A DNA stretch of 54,396 nucleotides from Chara braunii. Taxonomy: Eukaryota; Streptophyta; Charophyceae; Charales; Characeae. Each line of letters starts with the position of its first letter. Within the stretch, counting starts at the first letter, position 1. This document shows positions 1 through 10,818 of this stretch, one piece after another. A program made the translations under genes and the position numbers. Below the pieces are notes generated by a model. That model saw only the letters and a list, made by a program, of their open reading frames with translations. It searched no databases and was not told the DNA's origin. Location: positions 936,949 to 991,344 of the forward strand of contig BFEA01000200.1 of the NCBI GenBank assembly GCA_003427395.1. The letters are read 5' to 3'.

Positions 1-720
1 TTATGAGGATGCTTGGCATGATGCTGGTTTGGTTAATGAAAGAGTCTATGGAGGGAGATACCCAAACGGAAACAAAAATATAGCCTCCTTTATGTTTTCA
101 GAAAAACGAGTCCTTAAGTGGATGTTACAAAAAAGGACCAACCTGATGATGGTAAGGAATGTGAATTTAAAATTCATTCCTTGGATGACCTTGGCATAGA
201 TGTGTGTGTTCAAAGACGTCAACACAATTGTTTTTCGGAATAGATGCCTTAGGGTCCCTTTCCAGTTGATGTCACCACTCTACTCTGTTGTTGAACGTGT
301 CCTTGGTGCAATCTTGAAAGTATATTCAATAGAAAAAGAGGACGAAGACCCAAAGTTAGGGTTAGTTCGCTTTGACCTTAATGTAGCTACTTAAGCGTGC
401 ATCGAGAATAGCAGTCGAGTTCCAAATTTGGTTAATTCGCTTTGACCTTAATGTAGCTACTTAAGCGTGCATCGAGAATAGCAGTCGTGTCATGGTGTAA
501 TCGCTGCAGGACCTTCTACCACTTTAAGAGTGATGATTGTTGCCCGGGAAGGCAGAACCGAACCCGTTTGTGGAGCACTCAGACAAAGCGTCTTTCTTCA
601 CTTGTCCCTTTTTCGGCTTTGTTCCCTTAGGTGAGAAACCACCTTCCTTCGTATTTAGGGTGAGGGGTCCGCAATCGATATATGGGGAACGTACTGGTCG
701 TTTAAAGCAACACCACCACG
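1..720 (+). pseudogene. LINE ORF1-like relic, first 2.1-kb tandem unit (left part)
   Basis: Decayed reading frame that matches the frames at 12544-13170 and 14651-15298 over most of its length. Visible pieces are a segment reading LMMVRNVNLKFIPWMT near 144-195, a segment reading RVPFQLMSPLYSVVERVLGA near 250-315, and a knuckle-like C-x2-C-x4-H-x5-C cluster (WCNRCRTFYHFKSDDC) near 485-535. This order of a basic RNA-binding-like region followed by a zinc knuckle resembles ORF1 of plant L1-type LINEs; that assignment is inference. Stops interrupt the frame. The unit is cut by the gypsy element that begins at about 721 and resumes at 11133. Confidence 0.5.
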
Positions 721-1028
721 TGTGGTGCTCCGCTAGTGATAGAGATGAAGATGGAGGAAAAAAAGAAGGGGGGAGCAAGATGCATAGCGCAACTCCCCAC
801 GCAAGACTCCAACGCACGTACTCCAAAATGTGCGAGTGTAGAATCATCCCGAAAAACAGACAATGGCTAGGGTATACCCCAGCAGACTGACGGACTGGAC
901 TGAACTGGCTGGTACCGACAGAGGTACCGGCCTGGACTGGACTGGACTGGACTGCCCCCGAATAGAACACAGGCCTGTGAGAACAGGCCAAGCGGCTGGT
1001 CACACAGGCCAACCAGAGGTCCGCTACA
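721..1028 (-). repeat. 3' LTR of the gypsy element
   Basis: Direct repeat of 10819-11132. The U3 end at 1028 is intact (TGTAGCGGACC on the minus strand). The last ~18 bases of the other copy are missing or strongly diverged at 703-720, so its outer end is truncated or eroded. It carries one more GGACT pentamer than the other LTR. No convincing polypurine tract is visible just inside it. Confidence 0.8.
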
Positions 1029-2140
1029 CGATCCTCGGCCTGTGATGGATCGCCTAGATGCAAACATGCTTCCGCCAAGAAGCGGAACTCTACCAAAGAA
1101 AAAAAAAACCTGAGTAGTCTAGGATGCGGAGCGAGCTCCATGCTGAGTCCATGTGATGCAACCTAGGCTAGAAAATGTCACAAAACAGCAATGTCACAGC
1201 TAACAGCCTAAGTAAAAGCAGAAGCAACTACCTAGCATACATGTCCTAGGAAAGCAGAAAGTAGTGACAACTAGATCCTAGAATGTTGGAGGTAGTAGCC
1301 TCAGTCCGGGAACAACTGACTAGTGTATAAGCCCTAAGTACAGCAAAAGCAGAACAGCTAAATCCTAGAAATGTCAGAGGCAGGAGCCTCAGTATGAGAG
1401 CAACAAACAACAACAAGTCAACCATATGTCACGGGAGGAGTGTGTCGCAAACCAAAGGGTGGGATGGTCTCTGAGGGTGGCGAATGCAGCCTAGGGGTCG
1501 AAAACTCCTAAGGGCATCCACACATAGATAACAGGGAGACACATGTCATCAGGCTCAATGAGGGTAGGGAACTGGGAGCGAACAGAACCAATGACCCTAA
1601 GAGACAGACCATAAGGGCAGGTAAAGCTCGACTAAGGGGTCACCGCTATGAAGGGTCGACCATGCAAGGGAACAAGGGAGCTTGATATACTGGGCGCACC
1701 TAGATGAAGCATGCGGGGCTGCCTAACTAGGGCATGAGCGCCGGCAGAGGGTAGAAAAAGTGACGGGTAAGGGAATCATGCAAATGACTCCTAAGGGGAG
1801 GAAACTCGGAGCTAGATCCGTAAGCAAGGAAACCAGGGCAACGCTACGGTCTCAATGCCTATGAGTATACCAAGGGAGAGCCCAACTCAGAGGAACCCGG
1901 CTAAAGGGAGATCATCATGCGACACAAGCAAGATACTGTACAGGGTAAAGTGGTAAGGGAGTGACAACGTCTGAAGTAGGCAGAGCTGATCGTGACGAAC
2001 TCGATGTAGCTGCCGATGACGTTCACGATGAGAAGTCCGGAATGTCGTCGAGGAAGAGCCACAACGTCGACGAGCTGAAGTAGCAAAACTGGAGTGAATG
2101 GAGTATTGAGAAGTCAAAGACGTGGGAAGGTAAATCAGAG
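1029..2140 (-). other. 3' non-coding region of the gypsy element
   Basis: About 1.1 kb between the chromodomain stop and the 3' LTR with no supported gene. It holds short direct repeats around GTAGCCTCAGT and GGAGCCTCAGT (about 1290-1400). A polypurine tract next to the LTR is not evident. Confidence 0.5.
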
Positions 2141-2754
2141 TCAATCGTCGTATCGAGCAGGACGACGACGAGTGCGCTGTGGACGCTCAGAAGCATCCGG
2201 CTGCTGCTGAAGGTCTGCCTCAGATAGAGGAGGCTCGACTTCGGCGGTCTTCTCAGCCGGAGGAGAAGGCGGAGGATCAGTGGGCTGAGGAGGAGCAGTG
2301 AACCCAGCACGACGAGCACGGTCATAGGCACGCACCAACATGCGAGCGTGCTGCAAGTGCTCGAGGGGCTCCCATCTAGCCTCCTCATCAGGGTAACCCT
2401 TCCAACGTACGAGATACTCAACATGGGGAGGTTGTCGTCGGTGACTCGGCGACCAATGATGTCTGAAACGAGGAACTCCTCGTGGCCGTCCACCATGATG
2501 GGTAGAGGGCGCTCGTATGGTCGTCCAGCGAAACGCTCAGACGGTCTGCGGTAAGGACGCAATAACGAGACGTGGTAGACATCGTGCACACGAGCCTGGC
2601 GTAGGTAGTCGGGCAGCTTCACACGGAAGCTGACCGGGCTAGATGCCGAATCAGAACCGACGGCCTGGAGGATGCGGCATGGTCCAAAGAAGCGACGCCA
2701 AAACTTGCGAAGCGTGTCCGCTTCGAGTTGTAAGTGGCGGGCGTCGATAAGCAC
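2141..2754 (-). pseudogene. pol: Integrase C-terminus and chromodomain (frameshifted)
   Basis: The integrase tail LPDYLRQARVHDVYHVSLLR leads to EFLVSDIIGRRV, where the frame breaks near 2425 by one base. In the next frame the chromodomain core HVEYLVRWKGYPDEEARWEP is intact, with the aromatic residues expected of an HP1-like fold. It continues into an acidic/proline-rich tail that ends at 2141. Chromodomains on chromovirus integrases are known to direct integration towards particular chromatin marks. Confidence 0.8.
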
Positions 2755-2900
2755 ATCATCACCGACTTTGAATGGATGATCCTATTCGATCGGTTCGCAC
2801 GTGCTGCCATGCGAGTCTGGGAAGCGACTATGTGCTTATGTGCGGTCTTCATGATCGACGTCAGCGCGGGACAACTCGTGTCGGGGTGCATCTGTGACGG

Positions 2901-3829
2901 TCAAAGGAAGTCCGCGGGAACACGAGGGTGATAGCCGAGGTCGCAATAGTAAGGCAACATCCCCGTGGCCGGCGAGACGGCGTAGTTGTAGGCTATCTTT
3001 GCGTGGGCAAGATGGAGATCCCACTGCTGGTCGTCACGAACAATCTTTCGGAGAATATCTCTGAGAGTCCTGTTCATAACCTCTGTCTGACCATCAGTCT
3101 GAGGATGGTAAGACGAGGAGAAGCGGAGCTGAGTGCCGTATACCTCGTGGAGCCGTCGCCAGAATCGGCTGGTAAAGCGTGGGTCACGGTCAGATATGAT
3201 GCTCAGAGGTAAGTCGTGGTCACGCACGACTCGGTCAAACACGATGTCGGCGACCTCACGTGCACTGATGGCATAGCGGCACGGAACAAAGCGTGCACGC
3301 TTCGTAAAGCGATCGACGACTACCAGGATAGCATCATGACCGCTGGGGGTCGGAGGTCGAAGAGGACCGATAAAGTCCATCGAGATGGACTGNCAACGAC
3401 CCTCAGGGATAGGAAGAGGCTGGAGCAAACAATAAGGAAGGTGGTTCGCATTGTTCACCTCCTGACAGGTGGGACACTCTGCGACGTAGTCCTTCACAAA
3501 GTCCTTGCGCTTCGGCCAGACGTACAGGTGGCTCACACGAGCCAACGTCTTGTGGAAGCCCATATGACCAGTGGTTGCCTGGTCATGGAACTCTGCTACT
3601 GCTCGGACACGTTGCTGTCCAGTGGAGGGAACGCAAATACGGGGCTCTCTAGTGTCCGGTGAACCGTGCCAGTACACAAGACCGTTGTCCCCGAGATAGT
3701 AGTTCGGGACGGGCTCGCCACTCCGAAGGGCCGCGTGGATGTCGCGATAGTCGGGGCAGTGGCGGTACTGAGTGCGAAACTCATCGATCACCGAGTGGTG
3801 GACAGTGGTGACTGAGATGGAAGAGAGGT
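2901..3829 (-). pseudogene. pol: Integrase of gypsy pol
   Basis: The best-preserved part of the element. The zinc-binding HHCC region is present (H-x3-H in FHDQATTGHMGFH, then CPTCQEV). The DDE catalytic core shows the first Asp in SMDFIGPL, the second in ISDRDPRF and the Glu in GQTEVMNR. The frame is open to a stop at 2901, with one ambiguous base near 3393. Integrase inserts the cDNA into host chromatin. The C-terminal part (GPY/F-like region) continues at 2754-2480 in another frame (DYLRQARVHDVYHVSLLRPY). Confidence 0.85.
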
Positions 3830-4232
3830 GGATCTGCTCCTGGTCGTGGTCAGGGCACCGGGATAAGGCATTTGCGACCCCATTAGTCTCACCCTTGATG
3901 TGCTCAGTGGTGAAACTAAACTCGGATAGGTCGCGCCACCAGCGAGCCTGTCGAGGAGTGAGCTTCGGTTTTGTCAGAAAAGCCTGGACAACCCGAGTTG
4001 TCCGTGCGCACTGTGAATGGTGCCCCGTACAGGTAGTGACGCCAATGCCGAGCGGCATAAACAACTGTGAGAACCTCACGTTCATTAGCGGTGTAGTTTA
4101 TCTCGGTGGGCAGGAGCTGACGGGAGTATAAGTTTATCAGACAATCACCTGAGCGAGACTCGACAGTGGCGTCCTCGGCGATGGTAGGAGAATAGCCAAT
4201 AGAAGGTTCGTCAGTAGCTGGACGAGTAGGCG
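3830..4232 (-). pseudogene. pol: RNase H domain of gypsy pol (frameshifted)
   Basis: Downstream of RT, the segment TTDASDFVVGAVLSQ is still in the RT frame near 4350-4310. The frame then changes at about 4235 to give YSRQLLPTEINYTANEREVL and ARHWRHYLYGAPFTVRTDN (about 4140-4000). It changes again near 4010 into the integrase frame, which opens with LTPRQARWWRDLSEFSF and HIKGETNGVANALSR. These are the standard gypsy RNase H blocks in the correct order. At least two one-base indels break the domain. Confidence 0.7.
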
Positions 4233-5560
4233 TCAGTCGGGAAGCAGTGGTAGGGGTAGGTGGTGGGAAGCGGGGATACGAGGATGAGAGGAATCAGGAG
4301 AGGAGGGGAAGACCTGAGAAAGCACTGCTCCTACAACAAAGTCTGACGCATCGGTGGTAAGGATAAAAGGGCGGTCAAAATCGGGTAGGTAAAGAACCGG
4401 TGTGCATGTCACCGCCTTCTTGAGGGCGCAGAAGGCGTCCTCCTGGAGGGGTGTCCAAGCCCAGGGTGGGTACTTCCGAAGGAGGATGAAGGTAAGGACG
4501 TAGGAATACCTAGCATATCCGTGGATGAAATTACTATAATAGCTGGTCAAGCCTAGGAAGCTGCGAAGAGTCTTGGAGGATGTGGGGACGGGCCAGTCCG
4601 CAATAGCAGTGATCTTCGCGTCGTCCATGTGGAGACCCTGGTCAGACACGTAGCGTCCTAAGAAATTCACTTTGTGCTGGGCAAAGCGACACTTGCTCAG
4701 CTTGGCATAAAAGTCATGTCTGCGCAAGCGGTCAAGGACGTCGCGGAGGTGTCTAAGGTGCTCCTCAAGGGTACGACTGTAGACCAGGATATCATCGAGG
4801 TAAACGAGAACGTACTGCTCCAGGATGTCCCTGAAGATGTCGTTCATCGCCCTCTGAAAGGTAGTGGGTGCGTTGGTGAGGCCGAATGGCATCACCGTGA
4901 ACTCGTAGTGGCCGAAGCGTGATTGGAACGTTGTCTTCGGCTAGTCGGCTGCAGCGATGCGGATCTGATGGTAACCGCTNCGAAGATCAATCTTCGTAAA
5001 GAAGCGGTTGCCTTCTAGGCGGTCCAACAGCTCATCGGAACGAGGCATGGGGTAGCTATTCTTAACTGTATAGCGGTTGAGACCGCGATAGTCGATGCAG
5101 AGACGGAGACTTCCATCCGCTTTGCGCGCAAAGAGGACGGGTGCACCCCACGGGGAGTTGCTGGGTTTAATGAAACCAAGTCTCATAAGCTCCTCAAGCT
5201 GACGCTTGAGTTCGGTGGCCTAGGGGATCGAGAGTCTGTAGGGTGTCTGGTGGTGAACACGATAGTCAGGCACAAGTTGAATGGAGTGCTCGACGTCGCG
5301 CATCGGTGGGATGCCGGCCTACGAGAACGACGATAGGAAAACGTCGTGGTACTCTCGAATGAGGTCACGGACTGTGGGCTCCAAGTCGACCGTATAGCGT
5401 GCGAGTTCCTTAGTGTCGGCGGGGTGGACTCGACGGATGGCGAGGGGTGGGAAGTAGAGATGGGAGCCATGGAGATCGAAGGAGGATCTGGCTCCAGAGG
5501 GATGAGCTCGGCGTTGGGACAGGGTGGATCATAGTGTAAGAGATCCGTCACGTTCACCAT
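4233..5560 (-). pseudogene. pol: Reverse transcriptase of gypsy pol (interrupted by stops)
   Basis: Consecutive RT motifs are readable on the minus strand: [35 protein letters not shown] followed by SGYHQIRI, MPFGLTNAPTTFQ, the catalytic VYLDDILVYS near 4795 (YxDD box intact), and the thumb/connection segment FLGRYVSDQGL with LRSFLGLTSYYSNFI. In-frame TAG codons occur near 4942, 5220 and 5321, and an ambiguous base (N) sits at 4980. The linker upstream of RT is readable from 5560. The three stops can each be explained by a single transition. The enzyme would copy element RNA into cDNA. Confidence 0.85.
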
Positions 5561-5578
5561 AAAGAAGGTGACGTCGTC

Positions 5579-6064
5579 CTATCGGATAAAGTGAGCGAAC
5601 TGCCAAGGCGAGGTGACAGTGATAGAAGGAGGTGGTGTGGGCTTGGAAGGCTCCGGGGGAGGGGGATCGGGGCGTGGTGTCGCAGTGGTACCTATGAAAG
5701 GTACGCGATACGTCTGTCCACACTTCGTTTTGAGAACGAGAGTGTTGGTCGCCCAATCGGCCTCGGTGCTGCGGAACCGACGAGACCACGGAGTGTCAAG
5801 AATGAAGTCGTACCCTGTCTCCATCACATCGAAATGTGCAGAGGAGCAGTGGCGACGAGACACCGGGGAACGATCAGTCGGCTCGAGAGTGAGGAAAAAA
5901 AGGTGGTCGGTGACCGTCTGATCGAAGAAGCGCCGGGTCTTGTCATCCCCTAGGGTAATGGAGATGGGAGTCGGAAACCCTATCGTGGGTAAGCGGGCTT
6001 CTTTCACCACGCGTGGTTGAATGAAGTCGCCCTGAGAACCAGAATCCCGCAACGCGGAGTACAC
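5579..6064 (-). pseudogene. pol: Aspartic protease domain of gypsy pol (fragment)
   Basis: The catalytic motif is D-S-G-S-Q-G-D-F-I, close to the retropepsin D-S/T-G-A consensus followed by a hydrophobic pair. About 90 residues later a DFILDTPW segment matches the flap-distal ILGMPWL-type motif of gypsy proteases. The 161-codon stretch ends at a stop before RT. Upstream, 6065-6650 probably carries the gag-protease linker in more than one frame. The protease would cleave the Gag-Pol polyprotein. Confidence 0.65.
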
Positions 6065-6651
6065 CCTCGTGGAGGTCCCGAGTCATACTGGGATGATCGG
6101 GAGGGTGCGATCAGGGTCAGAGAGGATGGCGAGAAGGCGACACAGTGCAGCGACATGGAGGGTGAGTCGCTCCTGACGAGCCTGGAGCATGCTCAAGTCC
6201 AGAAGAGAGGACACAACGTCCTCGCGAGTAGCGAGCTGCTCGCTGCAATGGGCTGAGCGAATGGCTCGACGCGTCGGTAGTCACGGCGGGGAAGGAGGGG
6301 AAACGATGGTCTGCGGAGGCGCAGACGGTACTGCGACAGAGGGCTGAGTACACTTTGTCGGATCCTGCGAGATCTCAACTCCAGTAGCGAGAGGGGTAAG
6401 CCGCGACAGGGATGTCGGGAAGCCGACTACTGAGGAGGGCGCAGGTGTATACTGCACCGTGGCTAGGAGGCGCCGCAGGGATGCGAGGCGCCGCGGGGAT
6501 GCGAGGCGCCGGGAGGGGACGAAGCACGACGCTGGCGGCGAAGGTCAGCGTAATGGCGGTCGAGGGCGGTAGTGTAAGGGCACCGCGAGGAGGTATAACC
6601 GTCCAAGCGGCAACGCAAACATCCACGCCGACCCAAAATAGTCGCGCGCTC

Positions 6652-8530
6652 CTAAGTGGAAAGGACACCGCGAGGAGGGACAAAGCCCTGGGGGAGGTCC
6701 TGTTGAGGGACCTCGGGGGGCGACGAGCCAGCGTGACCAGGGCAGCTGCGTGCCCGGGAAAGGGTGAAGAGGATGAGCTGGAGGCCCTCAGCCATAGGGA
6801 GAGTAGGGTCCTCTAGGTGGTGATGGACGGCCTCGCCGAGGTCGAGGTCGTCGCTATGGTCACCCTCTGGCGACAGCGGGGCACCAGCGTCCTGCTCACC
6901 ATACTCGAGCGCGTTGAAGCGGCGCGAGAAATGGCGGCCCTGCTGCGTGGAACGGCGGGGGCGACCGTGGAAGGGGGAACGGCGTTGGGAAGTGTCGTGA
7001 GAGGAGGAGGAGGTGTAAGCAGTACGCTGTGGCTGGGAGGAGGAGGCGGGGTGAAGACGGGCCCGCATCAGCTGATGGTCCCTGGCGGCCTCGTAAGCCT
7101 GCGGGGCTGATGTGAACTCGTACCGCCATAGCTCGGAGCGGTACTCGAGCAGAAGGCTGGCCAAGAAACGATCGATAAGGGTAGCCTCGGGGAGGAACGC
7201 CACGTCACAAGTGAGGCGGGTGTCTTGAAAGACCTAGATGTGGTGATCCAGAGCGGGAGCGCCATCGGAGTCGGACCAGCGTGTAGTGACGACACGCTCG
7301 AAGGCGTCAGTCACGTCGTATCGGGCTCCGAAGTGATCCTCGAGGAACGCCTGGAAATCCATGAATGTCGGGGTCTGATCCTCACGAAGGGAGTACTCGT
7401 AAAAATCCTCCCAGGCCTCGAAAGGACCGCCATGTAGGCGCGTGGAGAGGTGGTCCACCCACGTGTCGAGTGTGGCGCCCATGAGCTGGAGCGTGCGGGT
7501 GGCAGACTGTAGCCACCTAGACACTCGTATGCCTGTACCGTCATACAAGGCAATGTCCGACAAGCGGATGAGTGGTGTGCCACCGTTTTGGCGGCGAGGG
7601 GATCGAGGAGCAGAGGTTTGTGCCACGGCTGAGTAAGTCGGCGCAGGTCCTGGCGAGAGGGGCGCAACTGACTGTGCACCCGGGCCGCATGGGGGAGCGG
7701 CGGGGGCAGCTGCGGCAGGCTGCGAGGGAGCTGCAGTAGAAGAGGTCGCAGCAACCGCGGGAGTAGGAAGAAGGTAGGATGGGGCTGGATAGGGTGCAGG
7801 GCACGAGAAGCGGAGCCTGCATGGGAGGAAGAGTAGAGGAGGTATGGGGTGCGCCCGAGGGCGCGACCACCTGTGAGGGTGGGGGTGGCTGAAGGCGTAA
7901 GAGGGCGAGGTCGGCCCGGAGCTGGGCAATCTCGTCCGCGAGACCACGAACGTAGGTCGAGCGAGGGGTGGCAGGAGGAAGAGTGGAGGAAGTGGATGCA
8001 CAAGCGGCGTGGGGCATCCCAGAGGGGGGGGAGCCAGGTGGCGCTGCGGTTGTGCGAAGGGAAGGGAGAAGCGGGGCACCCGAAAAAGCTGAGACCACGG
8101 TAGCACGTTGTGGTCTCGTGGCTGTCGTGACCGAAATCTGGGCGGGTGCGCCCGTGAACTGAGGGAGGGCCTGGCTCGTGGCGACCGTCGTGCTAGGGGC
8201 GCGGACAGTCACCAAGATGGCCGGGTCAAGGGCGGCAGAGGAGGAAGCTCCGCCATGGTCACCCTGTCGGAGGACGGGGGACCCGGACTGGGAGCCAGGA
8301 GATGGAGGACATGCAGCGTCTTGGAGTTGCTGCACGCCGGCGGCAAGGGTCGCCACCTTCGCCTCTAAGGGCGCGAGGGTCGCGAGTTGCGCCTGGATGG
8401 GCGCAAGGAGGGAGGTGAGGAGGGTGTGCTGATTCCCCTGGGGCTGGTGGCCCTGTTCCGTCGGCACAGGTGTGGAGCCCTGTGTCGTGGTCGTCGTCAC
8501 GTCGGCGGTGTGGGACGCGCCATCGGTCAT
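6652..8530 (-). pseudogene. gag: gag of the gypsy element (broken)
   Basis: Starts at an ATG at 8530 (MTDGASHTADVTT). The N-terminal third is Ala/Pro/Thr-rich with two short heptad-like stretches (LAPIQAQLATLAPLEAKVA; LADEIAQLRADLALLRL). A frameshift between about 7860 and 7740 moves the frame to the capsid-like part, with FEAWEDFYEYSL near 7410 and FMDFQAFLEDHFGARYDV near 7340, typical of the gypsy retrotransposon gag domain. A single in-frame TAG at about 7231-7233 interrupts it, after which FLPEATLIDRFLASLLLEYR follows in the same frame. No C-terminal zinc knuckle was found. Gag forms the particle that packages the element RNA. This copy is non-functional as assembled. Confidence 0.75.
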
Positions 8531-8716
8531 GGGGAGGTGACGGGACGGACAGGAGGGGGCCAGGAGAGGTCCGCGTGAGCGGAGAGCGTAGGGAAAAGTC
8601 TGCGGTAGAAAGCGGCGGACAGCGCTAGCAAGGCTGGCGCGGGCGCCGTCAAAGAAGGAGGGGTGGTTCGGGTACAGGGTGCCCGAAGAGGATTGGGAAG
8701 TAAGGGGGGGTTGAAG

Positions 8717-8755
8717 AACCCTAAACCCTATAAAAACCCTAAGAAAACCCTAACC
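8717..8755 (-). promoter_or_regulatory. Degenerate plant telomere-like / telo-box cluster
   Basis: Four CCCTAA cores occur in under 40 bases on the plus strand, two of them almost joined as AACCCTAAACCCTA. It lies about 190 bases upstream of the gag ATG. In plants, AAACCCTAA telo-boxes are promoter or 5'-UTR elements of growth-related genes; a role here is inference. Confidence 0.4.
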
Positions 8756-8965
8756 GGAGTTTGAGTGGTTAGGGTACGGTGTCGGTGATCTAATCAAGAA
8801 AAAACAATAGCAAGCATAGGGGGGGGGAAGGCGGGAGAAAAATAAATAAGCCGCGAGATTTCGAGAGAAGAATAAAAATAAATAACGAAATACATAAATA
8901 ATAAAAATAATTAAGGGAATAAGTAAACAAAATGCGAAAGAAAAAATAATATTTATTTTTTTGAA

Positions 8966-9283
8966 ATTTTCGGCAGCATTTTCTACCCCCTATGGGGTCA
9001 AAAATGTGCCAAGGGGAAAGGGGAGACCAAGGTGAGCACACTAGGTTTCAAGATGCCGCAAATAAAAAGAAATTTCAAAAAATAAAAAGGAAATAATAAA
9101 TAAATAAATAAGTAAATAAGGGGATGAGGAGGTGAGGAAAAATGAAGTATCTGATTTGTCAAAAAATTCGGCAGTATTTCGTTACCCCCATGGGGTCGAA
9201 GTGTGTCGAAAAAGACTAAGTAAGAGAAAATCAGAAAATTTTGGCAGCACTTCGTTAACCCCACGGAGTCAAAACGTGTGCCG
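8966..9283 (-). repeat. Three repeated modules in the gypsy leader
   Basis: Three copies (8966-9010, 9165-9208, 9236-9283) of a ~45-bp module read GGCAGYATTTCGTTACCCC, then an ATGGGGTC core, then AAAAYGTGTGCCG on the plus strand. The centre is palindromic (CCCC...GGGG) and would form a short hairpin. Spacing is 199 and 71 bp, with AT-rich sequence between. The function is unknown. Confidence 0.55.
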
Positions 9284-10124
9284 AAAGCAAGAAAGACTAA
9301 CACTTAATCAGATTTAGGGTTGCCGTAAAGAAAATCGAATTTTCAGAATAAATAGAAAAATAAATGAAATAAATCAGAAAATGAGAAAAGAAGGTGGGGA
9401 AGAAGATAATTCGAATTTTTGGAAAAAGAGAAAATATAAATCAAAAGGGAGATAGAAAAATAAAAAAAAAACAGAAAAATTCGAAGTAGGGGGGAAAGGG
9501 GGGATGAGAAAGTGATGGAGAGAAGAAAGGAATCCGTGGGAGAGGGAAAAAGATGGAAGTGGAAGGTGGGGGATGATGTGGCGGTAGTTGGGGGAGAGGA
9601 GGGTGAGAGAATGGGAGAGAAAGAGGATGGGGAAAGATGGAGAGTGATCAAGAAACTAAGAGGAAAGAAGGAGGAGAGAAAAGAAAAGAAATGAAGAAAA
9701 GAGGGTAAGATAGTGGTTAGTGGGAGAAAAGGTGGGGTGGGGAAGGTAAAAAGAGGAGGGGAGAGAGGCAGTGGAAGGTGGGGGAAGGAAAAGGGGAGAG
9801 AGAGATGATATCTGGCCCTTGGTGTCTCCAAGGGCACAAGGTATACCAAGATTAGGAGGGTCTTGGCCTTCGCTGCAGCCAACCAACTGGAGGATGTAGG
9901 GGGGCTGAGATCTTGATCAGGCCCTAGTTGCAGCACTGCAGATCCAGTGTGCTGTGTGAGCATACCCTGATGGATGATGATGATGATCTAGGGTTGGCTG
10001 AGATCTTGATCAGCCACCCTACTGCCACAGTCACACAGCCCCCTAGCCAGGGGGAAATCTTGAGTTGTTGCGAAGCTGCTGCTGCAGCAGTAGAGAGATA
10101 GTAAAAAAATAATAATGATAATGC

Positions 10125-10162
10125 CTGTCTCTTATACACATCTAGATGTGTATAAGAGACAG
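10125..10162. other. Nextera mate-pair junction adapter (assembly artefact)
   Basis: The mosaic end CTGTCTCTTATACACATCT is followed directly by its reverse complement, 38 bp in all. This is the circularisation junction of Nextera mate-pair libraries, not biology. The 34 bases that follow (10163-10196) copy gag sequence from about 6899-6932, and then the gap begins. Confidence 0.97.
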
Positions 10163-10196
10163 CCATACTCGAGCGCGTTGAAGCGGCGCGAGAAAT

Positions 10197-10332
10197 NNNN
10201 NNNNNNNNNNNNNNNNNNNNNNNNNNNNNNNNNNNNNNNNNNNNNNNNNNNNNNNNNNNNNNNNNNNNNNNNNNNNNNNNNNNNNNNNNNNNNNNNNNNN
10301 NNNNNNNNNNNNNNNNNNNNNNNNNNNNNNNN
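10197..10332. other. Assembly gap (136 N)
   Basis: Run of N. The sequence on its left is a chimeric mate-pair read end, so order and distance across the gap are unreliable. Confidence 0.99.
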
Positions 10333-10802
10333 AAATAGCAGCCTCTCCCGTTGCTGCCTCGCTGGCCGTTGCTCGCTGCTCGCTGCTCGTCGGGGGGGGG
10401 GGTAAATAGCCAGCACCTCTTCAACACGAGGTTGTCGTGTTACAAGGCCATGCATAGACTGTGGCTAGTGTGTTATGAGGGTGGTACACACACGCATGGC
10501 CAGCAGCTGCCTAGGTTCAAACCCCAGCAGCAGCATGCATCCCAAATTTTTATTAATATAATCCGGGAGCGGGGCGGGGCAGTGGGGCAACGTGGTCGCG
10601 TGGGGCGCGCGCGTGCGGCGGCCTTGGCCTTGGCACTTCCGTGCACGCGGTCGTCCACACACTTGCTTTTTCGCCACGTGTCACCTCCTGCTGCGCCTGC
10701 TTTTTCCCGTCCGTTTGGCTGAAAACAGCCCGAAAAACCCTGTTGTCGGGTTGGGCTGTTTTCGCTGTTGTGCGGGGTGGTGGGTGGGAGGGGGGACCGT
10801 TC

Positions 10803-10817
10803 CCACTCCGATACCAA
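10803..10817 (-). promoter_or_regulatory. Primer-binding site (initiator-Met tRNA type)
   Basis: On the minus strand, one base after the LTR end, the sequence reads TGGTATCGGAGTGGG. The first eleven bases match the usual plant initiator-methionine PBS (TGGTATCAGAG) except for one A-to-G change. Its position next to the LTR supports the element orientation. Confidence 0.7.
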
Positions 10818-10818
10818 T

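Larger units (their letters stand above)
8531..10802 (-). other. Long untranslated leader of the gypsy element, with assembly gap
   Basis: About 2.3 kb between the primer-binding site and the first gag ATG, with no credible reading frame. It is AT-rich and purine-rich, holds three related modules (8966-9010, 9165-9208, 9236-9283) and a cluster of AAACCCTAA-like telo-box motifs at 8717-8755. A repeated segment (GGCTGAGATCTTGATCA) occurs at about 9904 and 9996. The part around 10125-10332 is adapter, copied gag sequence and Ns, so the true leader length is uncertain. Confidence 0.6.

Noticed and set aside
721-1028. Reading the 308-bp repeat as a MITE with GTAGCGGACC ends
   Set aside because: The partner at 10819-11132 is followed by a primer-binding site and both flank a gypsy element, so they are LTRs.
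5591-8578. Plus-strand frames opposite gag and pol
   Set aside because: Shadows of the minus-strand retrotransposon frames, low complexity (Gly/Arg-rich).
10115-10455. Open frames containing VSYTHLDVYKRQ or its reverse
   Set aside because: This peptide is the translation of the Nextera mosaic end; the rest is N.
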